Shown here: piece by piece, positions 9,025 to 15,707 of the stretch
Layout: each line of letters starts with the position of its first letter
Numbering within the stretch: position 1 is the stretch's first letter
From: an uncultured Bacteroidota bacterium
GTDB lineage: Bacteria; Bacteroidota; Bacteroidia; Bacteroidales; VadinHA17
Direction: 5' to 3'
Assembly: GCA_903844815.1 (NCBI GenBank)
Contig: CAIMVD010000108.1
Span: 1-37,081 of the forward strand
DNA length: 37,081 nt
The notes under the pieces: model-generated
Told to the model about the DNA's origin: nothing
The model's database searches: none
Seen by the model: the letters and a program-made list of their open reading frames with translations, nothing else
Program-made: the position numbers and the translations under genes

Positions 9025-10667
9025 TCATTTCTCTTTTCATGATCTTCATGAACCAGAAGACCGATTCTCCTCACGGAACGGGATTCAAGGTAAGCTGCAA
9101 GACCTGCCATAGTTCAAAAGGTTGGTCCCTCGACAAGGCTGTCTACTCTTTCGACCACAACAAAACTTCCATGAAGCTGACAGGTCAGCATACAAGGATT
9201 GACTGCAGGCAATGCCATGTCTCTCTTGTCTTTGCCGAAGCAAAGAACAACTGCAGCGATTGCCATAATGATGTCCACGAAGGTACAACGGGTCTCGATT
9301 GTTCACGCTGCCACACATCTGAATCATGGCTTGTAACCAATATCAACCGGGTCCACGATCTGAGCAGGTTTCCGCTTCTTGGAGCACATAAAACGGCCGA
9401 TTGCAGCCAGTGCCATAAATCCGATAACCCTGTGAGGTTTGATGTTCCCGGAATTGAATGCATTAACTGCCATTCCGATGATTACATCTCAGCAAAAAAT
9501 CCGGATCATATAGCATCAGGAATTTCAAAGGATTGTACTTTATGTCATAAAATGAATGCTTTCCAATGGGGCGGAGCGGGATATAATCATGATTTCTTCC
9601 CGCTCTTACAGGGTCATTCAACTGTAAGCTGTGCTCAATGCCATACAAACGGAGGATTTAAAGGTTTATCGGCCGACTGTGTTACATGCCATCAGGCTGA
9701 CTACAACGGGACTAAGAATCCCGATCATGTTGCGTCAAAGTTTTCTTCGGTATGCACCAGCTGTCATACTCTCTCCCCCGGCTGGAAACCAGCTAATTTT
9801 GACCACAGCAAGTTCCCTCTTAAACAAGGTCATGCTGGTCCTGCCTGTGCTGACTGCCATAAAAACGGGAACTATACATCTACGGCATCAGATTGCTTCT
9901 CCTGTCATTCTACTGACTATAATTCCACCAAGAATCCAAATCACGGTACTTCCGGTTATTCCAAATTATGCGAAACCTGTCATACGCTTGCAACCGGATG
10001 GAAACCGGCCACATTCGACCATAGTAAGTTTCCTCTTACTCTCGGGCATTCCGTACCTGTTTGCACCGATTGCCACACAGGCGGTAACTATACAACTACT
10101 CCGACAGATTGTTTTGCTTGCCATGTAACGGATTATAATACTTCTAAAAATCCTGACCATGTTGCATCGGGGTTTGTAAAAACCTGTCTGACCTGCCATA
10201 CAACCCAGCCGGGATGGAAGCCTGCCACCTTCGATCACAGTAAGTTTCCGCTAACCCTCGGTCATGCCGGTGTAAACTGCATCGACTGTCATAAAGGAGG
10301 AAACTATGCAACAATACCGGCCGATTGCTATTCGTGCCACAAGACTGACTATGACAACACCACGAATCCGGGGCATGCAAAACTAACCTTTGCGACAGCC
10401 TGTACCCAGTGCCATACAACAATTCCCGGCTGGAAACCTGCCACATATACTTTGCACGACACACAATCGTTCAAGATCTATTCAGGAAAACATAAGGGAA
10501 CATGGGCCTCCTGCACCGAGTGCCATACCAATCCTGCTGCATATGCTTCATACAGTTGCATAACATGCCACGAACATAATCAAACCGACATGAATTCAAA
10601 ACACAAGGGGGAAACAGGGTATTCTTATAACAGTACCGCTTGTTTTACCTGCCATCCAAGAGTTTAG
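9003..10667 (+). CDS. 22-haem c-type cytochrome with four tandem 3-haem units
   Basis: Exported multihaem cytochrome (554 aa) with 22 CXXCH motifs. The N-terminus is a short signal peptide (MRILSLLIISLFMIF). The start overlaps the previous gene by 22 bp, and the same start is retained in the downstream duplicate at 12368. Residues 194-481 are four head-to-tail 72-residue units. Each starts FDHSKFPL..GH and carries three haem motifs (CxDCH, CxxCH before DYN, CxTCH before GWKPA). An N-terminal region has 7 motifs, the units 12 and the C-terminal region 3. The gene ends one base before the beta-barrel gene, which points to a joint product at the outer membrane. It could be the electron carrier that enters or docks on the barrel; this is inferred from gene order. 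Confidence 0.93.
   Translation: MRILSLLIISLFMIFMNQKTDSPHGTGFKVSCKTCHSSKGWSLDKAVYSFDHNKTSMKLTGQHTRIDCRQCHVSLVFAEAKNNCSDCHNDVHEGTTGLDCSRCHTSESWLVTNINRVHDLSRFPLLGAHKTADCSQCHKSDNPVRFDVPGIECINCHSDDYISAKNPDHIASGISKDCTLCHKMNAFQWGGAGYNHDFFPLLQGHSTVSCAQCHTNGGFKGLSADCVTCHQADYNGTKNPDHVASKFSSVCTSCHTLSPGWKPANFDHSKFPLKQGHAGPACADCHKNGNYTSTASDCFSCHSTDYNSTKNPNHGTSGYSKLCETCHTLATGWKPATFDHSKFPLTLGHSVPVCTDCHTGGNYTTTPTDCFACHVTDYNTSKNPDHVASGFVKTCLTCHTTQPGWKPATFDHSKFPLTLGHAGVNCIDCHKGGNYATIPADCYSCHKTDYDNTTNPGHAKLTFATACTQCHTTIPGWKPATYTLHDTQSFKIYSGKHKGTWASCTECHTNPAAYASYSCITCHEHNQTDMNSKHKGETGYSYNSTACFTCHPRV
9582..10445 (+). repeat. Four in-frame 216-bp tandem repeats inside the 22-haem gene
   Basis: Unit starts are at 9582, 9798, 10014 and 10230, each exactly 216 bp (72 codons) apart. 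Each encodes three CXXCH motifs. Units 2-4 all begin with FDHSKFPL, while unit 1 has diverged (YNHDFFPL). The duplicate cytochrome gene at 12368 has only one such unit. Confidence 0.95.
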
Positions 10668-10668
10668 T

Positions 10669-12276
10669 ATGAAGAAAGCAATCATTGGAATAATCATTCT
10701 GTTTTACAGCATTAACTCGTCTGCACAGACAAGCGTTGAAACTGTTCAGGGAAAGATATCCTTTATAAGCTCACAGAATGTATATGTGAAGTTTCAGTCG
10801 ACTTCCGGATTGTCAGCAGGAGATACTCTTTTTTCCCTGTCAGGAACAAAAAAGATCCCTGCCCTGATTATCATGAACCTTTCTTCAACATCCTGTGTAT
10901 GTGCGCCAATGGCTTCAGTTACACCGGCTGCAGGAGATTTAATATTGGGAATAAAAAAGGTAGTTAGTCCTGAATCGGATAAAAAGCCTTTAGAAAAAGA
11001 GGCTAAGGCTAAACCGGCTGCAACAATAATATTATACGATCCGGCTAACGATAAGGAGAAAAACAAGTCTGCACAGAGAATCAGGGGAAGCATTTCGGCC
11101 ATTGGCTATTCAAATTTTTCAAATACTTCTGCAAAAAATTCAAATCAGTTCCGCTATAACTTCTCCCTTGATGCCAGGAACATTGCAAACTCAAAAGTAT
11201 CTGCAGAGACCTATATTTCATTCAGGCATAAAGAGGGAGAATGGAATGAAGTGAAAAATAATATTTTCAGCGCACTAAAGATATATAACCTGGCTGTGAG
11301 CTATGATCCCTCCAAAACAACGCACATAAGCCTTGGACGGAAAATAAATTCTGAAATATCGGGTATCGGTGCTGTAGATGGAATTCAGGCTGAGCAATCG
11401 TTTGGCAAATTTTCAATCGGAGGACTGGCAGGATTCAGACCTGATTATACCGATTATGGTTTCAATGCTGATTTATTACAATATGGAGGATGGCTTGGAT
11501 TCAAGTCGGAAGGCAACGCAGGCTATTTCAGAAACACAATGGCTGTTGTTCAGCAAACTAATAATGGCAAAACCGACCGGCGATTTCTGAGTTTTAACCT
11601 TTCTTCATCAATTGCTGGTAAATTAAGTCTCTTAGGCTCCTTTGAAGCCGACCTCTTTGAATTAAAGGACAGTCTTCCAAAAAGTGTTTTCAATCCTACA
11701 GCCTTGTATTTTTCAGTCAGATACAGGATTACAGACAATTTTTCTTTATCAGGGTCATACGATTCACGGAAAAATATTATCTACTATGAAAGCTACAAAT
11801 CATTCATCGATCTGGCGATGGAAAATGAAATGAGGAAAAGTTTCAGGCTGAGCGCAAATTTCAGGATTACTGACAATATGGTTTTAGGTGCCGATGCAGG
11901 TTACCGCTATCTTAAATCGGATCCCAGCCAGTCAAAGAACGCAAACGGCTACTTCACCTATAGCAGGATTCCCTGGTTGGGAGTTACGGCTACTGTCTCT
12001 GCAACATATCTTGAATCAAGCTACCTGAACGGTAAAATATTCGGAGCCACGGTTTCGAAGGACCTGTTCAAGAGCCAGCTTCAGATATCGGGCGGATACA
12101 GATATGTTGATTACAATTTTGCGGAAAGCCTTCAGAGTTCACCCGAAAATATTGCTGAGGCTAACCTTTCGTGTCAGTTCCTAAAAACCCTTTCACTTTC
12201 GGTCAATTATGAACTTACCTTCGAAAGCAGCAACAAGTATAACCGACTCTACATTCAGCTTCGAAAAAGGTTTTAA
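10669..12276 (+). CDS. Outer-membrane beta-barrel protein, candidate porin partner of the cytochromes
   Basis: Exported protein (535 aa) with a signal peptide (1-20, ending NSSAQ), a small N-terminal beta-rich domain (about 21-95, with GLSAGDTLFSL), a Lys-rich linker (about 96-140) and a long C-terminal region of alternating amphipathic strands. That region ends in a C-terminal Phe (YIQLRKRF), as expected for an outer-membrane barrel. No haem motif is present. The ATG lies one base after the stop of the 22-haem gene, so the two are translationally coupled. By analogy with MtrB/PioB-type porin-cytochrome complexes it may hold a cytochrome across the outer membrane; I see no specific MtrB signature, so this is inference from gene order and topology. 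A broken copy of its 3' end lies at 13406-13556. Confidence 0.75.
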   Translation: MKKAIIGIIILFYSINSSAQTSVETVQGKISFISSQNVYVKFQSTSGLSAGDTLFSLSGTKKIPALIIMNLSSTSCVCAPMASVTPAAGDLILGIKKVVSPESDKKPLEKEAKAKPAATIILYDPANDKEKNKSAQRIRGSISAIGYSNFSNTSAKNSNQFRYNFSLDARNIANSKVSAETYISFRHKEGEWNEVKNNIFSALKIYNLAVSYDPSKTTHISLGRKINSEISGIGAVDGIQAEQSFGKFSIGGLAGFRPDYTDYGFNADLLQYGGWLGFKSEGNAGYFRNTMAVVQQTNNGKTDRRFLSFNLSSSIAGKLSLLGSFEADLFELKDSLPKSVFNPTALYFSVRYRITDNFSLSGSYDSRKNIIYYESYKSFIDLAMENEMRKSFRLSANFRITDNMVLGADAGYRYLKSDPSQSKNANGYFTYSRIPWLGVTATVSATYLESSYLNGKIFGATVSKDLFKSQLQISGGYRYVDYNFAESLQSSPENIAEANLSCQFLKTLSLSVNYELTFESSNKYNRLYIQLRKRF

Positions 12277-12311
12277 CTGAATTTTAATTTGTTTTTCGCG
12301 CCCGCGCACAG

Positions 12312-12389
12312 AAACCTCTGCAAGAGGGATAAGTATAATATATTAAGTACAAATTAAAAATATTCATATGCGAATCCTGTCACTCCTGA
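12312..12389 (+). pseudogene. Remnant of the 3' end of the 20-haem cytochrome gene
   Basis: These bases align without gaps to 8947-9024 (constant offset of 3365) and end in the same CESCHS-stop sequence. Two in-frame stop codons (TAA) have appeared, so it no longer codes. It marks the left end of the second copy of a tandem duplication. Confidence 0.85.
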
Positions 12390-13384
12390 TCATTTCTCTT
12401 TTCATGACCTTCATGAACCAGAAGACCGATTCTCCTCACGGAAGTGGATTCAAGGTAAGCTGCACGACCTGTCATAGTTCGAAAGGGTGGACACTGGATA
12501 AGTCTGTATACTCTTTCGACCATAGCAAAACCTCTATGAAATTAACAGGACAGCATACGCGTATTGACTGCAGGCAGTGTCATGTCTCATTAGTCTTTGC
12601 CGAGGCAAAAAGCAACTGCAGCGATTGTCATAATGATGTGCATCAGGGTACAACCGGTCTCGATTGTTCACGCTGCCATACATCTGAATCATGGCTTGTG
12701 GACAATGTCAACAGGATACATGATATAAGCAGGTTTCCGCTTCTCGGAGCACACAGAACAGCTGATTGCAGCCAGTGCCATAAATCTGAAAATCCCGTCA
12801 GGTTTGATGTGCCCGGAGTAGAATGCATCAACTGCCATTCTGATGATTACATCTCTGCAAAAAATCCCGATCATATTACCATGGGATTCTCTAAGGAATG
12901 TACTCCATGCCATAAGATTAATGCTTTCCAATGGAGAGGTGCCGGATATAATCATGACTTTTTCCCACTTGTACAGGGACATTCAGCAGTCAGCTGCTCC
13001 AACTGCCACACCTCCGGAGTTTTTACCGGATTATCAACTGACTGTGTTGCCTGCCATCAGACAGACTACAACGGGACTACGAATCCCGACCATGCAAAAC
13101 TAAATTTTGCAACAGCCTGTACCCAATGCCATACCACAAACCCCGGATGGAAACCTGCTCCATATAAACTGCACGACACACAATCGTTCAGGATATACTC
13201 CGGAGAGCACAAAGGCGAATGGGACTCCTGTGCCGATTGCCATACTAATCCTGCTGCATATGCTTCATACAGTTGCATAACATGCCACGAGCATAATCAA
13301 ACCGAAATGAACTCGGAACACAAAGGGGAAAAAGGGTATTCCTATACCAGTACCGCTTGTTTTAACTGCCATCCAGGTGTTTAG
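12368..13384 (+). CDS. 13-haem c-type cytochrome, paralogue of the 22-haem protein
   Basis: Exported multihaem cytochrome (338 aa) with 13 CXXCH motifs and the same signal peptide as the protein at 9003 (one residue differs in MRILSLLIISLFMTF). N- and C-terminal parts align closely with the paralogue. The difference in length is exactly 216 residues, which is three 72-residue, 3-haem units: a single hybrid unit remains, joining the first part of unit 1 to the last part of unit 4. The frame is intact with no stops, so it may be functional even though the flanking duplicated genes are broken. It has no barrel gene of its own behind it. It could be a soluble shuttle for the same conduit. Confidence 0.9.
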   Translation: MRILSLLIISLFMTFMNQKTDSPHGSGFKVSCTTCHSSKGWTLDKSVYSFDHSKTSMKLTGQHTRIDCRQCHVSLVFAEAKSNCSDCHNDVHQGTTGLDCSRCHTSESWLVDNVNRIHDISRFPLLGAHRTADCSQCHKSENPVRFDVPGVECINCHSDDYISAKNPDHITMGFSKECTPCHKINAFQWRGAGYNHDFFPLVQGHSAVSCSNCHTSGVFTGLSTDCVACHQTDYNGTTNPDHAKLNFATACTQCHTTNPGWKPAPYKLHDTQSFRIYSGEHKGEWDSCADCHTNPAAYASYSCITCHEHNQTEMNSEHKGEKGYSYTSTACFNCHPGV

Positions 13385-13405
13385 CGGATTAAGGCCTTAT
13401 TTACA

Positions 13406-13556
13406 GAAAGCCTTCAGAGTTCACCGGAGAATTTTGCTGAAGCTAACATTTCGTGGCAATTCCTGAAAACCCTTTCTTTCTCGGTCAATAATGAACTTAC
13501 TGTCGAGAGCAGCAACAAGTAACAGTCTTTACATCCAGCTTCGAAAAAGGTTTTAG
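13406..13556 (+). pseudogene. Remnant of the beta-barrel gene 3' end
   Basis: These bases align to 12124-12276 of the barrel gene, with many substitutions and a net 2-bp deletion near the codons for NKYNR that breaks the frame. It still ends with the codons for LRKRF and a stop. It is a decayed leftover of the duplicated barrel gene. Confidence 0.85.
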
Positions 13557-13633
13557 CTGAATTTTAATTTGTTTCCTGTTAATTGAACTTATAGTCGATC
13601 CCGACTGTTCTATCTCTGTAAAAAATACTTACT

Positions 13634-14635
13634 ATGAAGACCTCAATTTATATATTAGCGTCAAGACCATCAGGATTGCCTTCCCCGGAGAACTTTCTGA
13701 TCGAAAATTCTGTGCTTCCTGAGCTTAAGGAAGGTGAGGTACTGTTGAAATCATGGTATATTTCGGTTGATCCTTATATGCGAGGCAGGATGAATGATGT
13801 AAAATCCTATGCTGCCTCATGGGAATTGGGCCAGCCGGTATCAGGAGGTGTTGTTGCCTCTGTTCTTGAAAGCAAAAGCAAATCATTAAATTCGGGGGAT
13901 ACAGTTTTTGGAATGCTGCCGTGGGCGACATATTCTATTGAGAATGCTGACAAACTGAGGAAGGTGGATGCTCAGAAGGTTCACCCCGGTTATTACCTGG
14001 GAGTTCTCGGAATGCCCGGTTTAACAGCATATTTTGGTATGAAGGAGATATGCAAACCCGGTCCGGGAGAGACAGTTGTAGTTTCGGGCGCTGCAGGGGC
14101 GGTAGGAATTACTGCCGGACAAATTGCTAAACTCCAGGGTGCCAGGGTAATCGGCATAGCGGGAAGTGATGAAAAGTGCAGGATGCTCAGGGAAGAATTC
14201 GGATTTGACGAGACTATTAACTATAAAACATCAAAATCTATCAGGAAAGAAATTGCTGAACTATGCCCCGGAGGTGTTGATGCCTATTTTGACAACGTAG
14301 GAGGGGAGATAACCGATGCAGTTGTTCAGAATCTTGGCTTCAACTCAAGGATTGCCTTATGCGGTCAGATATCACAATATAACAGTACCAAAATCTATCT
14401 CGGACCGACTCTATTGCCAATGTTTCTTACAAGAAGTGTTCTTTTGAAGGGATTCATTGTCAGCAATTACAGCGACCGTTTCGGAGAAGGCCTTTCACAA
14501 CTGATACAATGGGTTACAGAAGGTAAAATCAAATCGGCTCAAACCATCATTGAAGGTTTCGATAAGCTTCCTGAAGCTTTTCTGGGTCTTTTCAGTGGTG
14601 CAAATAAGGGAAAGATGCTGGTCAAAATAGATTAA
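13634..14635 (+). CDS. NADP-dependent oxidoreductase, zinc-free MDR family (CurA/leukotriene B4 dehydrogenase type)
   Basis: Cytosolic reductase (333 aa) of the medium-chain dehydrogenase/reductase superfamily, zinc-independent prostaglandin/LTB4 reductase branch. Such enzymes reduce alpha,beta-unsaturated ketones or aldehydes with NADPH. Signatures: SVDPYMRGRM near residue 47, the conserved GMPGLTAYFG, the nucleotide-binding VSGAAGAVGITAGQIAKLQG and the following DAYFDNVGGE. Length is normal for the family. It follows the duplicated cytochrome region by 250 bp, with only a weak -7-like sequence in front (TATCTCTG, 13611-13618), so it is probably a separate unit. The substrate is unknown. Confidence 0.9.
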   Translation: MKTSIYILASRPSGLPSPENFLIENSVLPELKEGEVLLKSWYISVDPYMRGRMNDVKSYAASWELGQPVSGGVVASVLESKSKSLNSGDTVFGMLPWATYSIENADKLRKVDAQKVHPGYYLGVLGMPGLTAYFGMKEICKPGPGETVVVSGAAGAVGITAGQIAKLQGARVIGIAGSDEKCRMLREEFGFDETINYKTSKSIRKEIAELCPGGVDAYFDNVGGEITDAVVQNLGFNSRIALCGQISQYNSTKIYLGPTLLPMFLTRSVLLKGFIVSNYSDRFGEGLSQLIQWVTEGKIKSAQTIIEGFDKLPEAFLGLFSGANKGKMLVKID

Positions 14636-14756
14636 TCTTCTATTGTATCGAATATAGACAACCCTGTGGCGGTGGTAATAATGCGGCCATACCTCCCGTA
14701 CCATTATCTAATTATTTAGATTTTATTTTCGAGTCTTCCTGAATTTGTAAGGGTTT

Positions 14757-14837
14757 TCCTACAAATAAATAGTCATTTTCCTACAAAGCTATACATCATA
14801 TTCTTACACAGGCTATGAATATGATGATGTAATTTTA
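14757..14837 (+). promoter_or_regulatory. Three phased TCCTACAA-type boxes and -7 element upstream of bactofilin 1
   Basis: Boxes: TCCTACAA at 14757-14764 and 14779-14786, and a weaker TCTTACAC at 14802-14809, spaced 22 and 23 bp. The last box is followed after exactly 20 nt by TAATTTTA (14830-14837), a near match to TAnnTTTG. The same arrangement precedes 17985 and 22043. The rest of the 302-bp gap (14636-14756, and the AT-rich stretch 14838-14937) shows nothing else I can support. Confidence 0.6.
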
Positions 14838-14937
14838 CAAAACGAATCTAAAATAATTTAACCAATTAGAATTATTTACAGATTTGGTTTTAATAATTTT
14901 AACTATTTTATCAACAGGATACTAACAAAATCTAAAA

Positions 14938-15453
14938 ATGAATAATACGGATCTAAACAGGCAGGATTTCGAAAAGGAAATTATTTCCTCAATGACCGAC
15001 AACATTCTTTCAGGAGGAGGGGAAAAAACATTTGACGGGAATCTTGTTATCAGCGGCAATTATTCAGGCAGGCTTTATGTTAAAGGAACGCTGACACTAA
15101 AAGACAACTCCAGTGTGACAGGGGAAATCGTCGCCAATAATCTAATAATGTTCGGAATGTTCAAGGGAACAGCCAGGGTGAAAAATCTGGCAGTAATTCA
15201 TAAAACAGCATCGTTCTCAGGAAATCTTACCGCTGAGGAGGCAGAAATGCATAAGGGTTGCGTAATAAGCGGAACAAGAAATATTGCAAGAACTATCGAA
15301 AAATCAACTATTTCTGAAAAATCATTACTTTCCGAAAGATCGATGATACATGAACAATCAACAATTGGAGAAAGAAAAGGTAATTATAATATTCTGGCTG
15401 AAGCATTTGCATTAAATCACCAGAATGATTACATATTCATGCCAATGTCCTGA
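14938..15453 (+). CDS. Bactofilin 1 (polymer-forming cytoskeletal protein)
   Basis: Bactofilin (171 aa). These proteins polymerise without nucleotide and scaffold cell-shape or polar complexes at the membrane. The core beta-helix (about residues 24-120) shows the family pattern of short hydrophobic/Gly strands: VISGNYSGRLYVKGTLTLKDN, GEIVANNLIMFGMFKGTARV, EEAEMHKGCVISG. The C-terminal tail carries four copies of a 6-residue repeat (E-K/R/Q-S-x-I/L-x). The ATG at 14938 is chosen as the first in-frame start. It is preceded by the phased TCCTACAA boxes. A paralogue sits at 17985. Probable partners are the intervening propeller/membrane protein and the small ORF downstream, based on position only. 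Confidence 0.9.
   Translation: MNNTDLNRQDFEKEIISSMTDNILSGGGEKTFDGNLVISGNYSGRLYVKGTLTLKDNSSVTGEIVANNLIMFGMFKGTARVKNLAVIHKTASFSGNLTAEEAEMHKGCVISGTRNIARTIEKSTISEKSLLSERSMIHEQSTIGERKGNYNILAEAFALNHQNDYIFMPMS
15298..15369 (+). repeat. Four 18-bp repeats coding a hexapeptide tail in bactofilin 1
   Basis: Repeat starts at 15298, 15316, 15334 and 15352 encode EKSTIS, EKSLLS, ERSMIH and EQSTIG, followed by ER. The six-residue period is close to the strand period of a left-handed beta-helix. Bactofilin 2 lacks this tail. Confidence 0.8.
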
Positions 15454-15495
15454 GTACTCTTTTAGTATTTCAATAAAATTAATGCATGAAAAGAG

Positions 15496-15660
15496 ATGGA
15501 AATGAATGAGGATGTCGCTTTTGTTATAAACCCGGAATTTTTAAACATACCTCCGGATATACTGAAACTTGAATTGATTCTGTTCGATCTTGAACCTCTT
15601 GCTACATTGAACAAGCTTGATTGTGAAAGTCTTTTTGAAATGTTTTGTTTTTCGAATTAG
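15496..15660 (+). CDS. Small acidic protein of 54 residues
   Basis: Open frame starting MEMNEDVAFVINPEF and ending EMFCFSN. It begins 42 bp after the bactofilin 1 stop, on the same strand, with a weak purine-rich AAGAG in front. The protein is acidic and Leu-rich (LKLELILFDLEPL) and has no signal peptide. A terminator follows immediately, so it would be the last gene of the bactofilin unit. I do not recognise it; the call rests on position and an intact frame. An in-frame ATG at 15502 is an alternative start. Confidence 0.4.
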   Translation: MEMNEDVAFVINPEFLNIPPDILKLELILFDLEPLATLNKLDCESLFEMFCFSN

Positions 15661-15685
15661 ATCCTTATTCCCCATATTTAAGGAT

Positions 15686-15707
15686 GGCTGATATCAGCCT
15701 TTTTTTA
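15686..15707 (+). terminator. Rho-independent terminator of the bactofilin 1 unit
   Basis: Perfect palindrome GGCTGATATCAGCC (15686-15699), forming a 5-bp stem with a 4-nt loop, followed by seven T (15700-15707 region). Its T tract overlaps the stop codon of the convergent gene on the minus strand. On the minus strand no T tract follows the hairpin, so it serves the plus strand. Confidence 0.8.

Larger units (their letters stand above)
12312..13573 (+). repeat. Second, shrunken copy of a tandem duplication of 8947-12293
   Basis: The second copy runs from a remnant of the 20-haem gene, through a shortened multihaem gene, to a remnant of the barrel gene. It ends at the same sequence (TGAATTTTAATTTGTTT, 12277-12293 and 13557-13573). 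Relative to copy 1 it lacks three 216-bp cytochrome repeats and about 1.45 kb of the barrel gene. Confidence 0.88.

Noticed and set aside
9582-10445. Regular repeats that might suggest a CRISPR array
   Set aside because: The 216-bp units are coding, contiguous and in frame, each with three CXXCH motifs; there are no spacers.
10144-10464. Long open frames opposite or out of frame with the cytochrome genes
   Set aside because: They are Cys-poor or low-complexity shadows of the repeated CXXCH coding sequence, with no start signals or family features.
11693-11700. TCCTACAG inside the barrel gene as another regulatory box
   Set aside because: A single copy within coding sequence, without phased partners or a -7 element.
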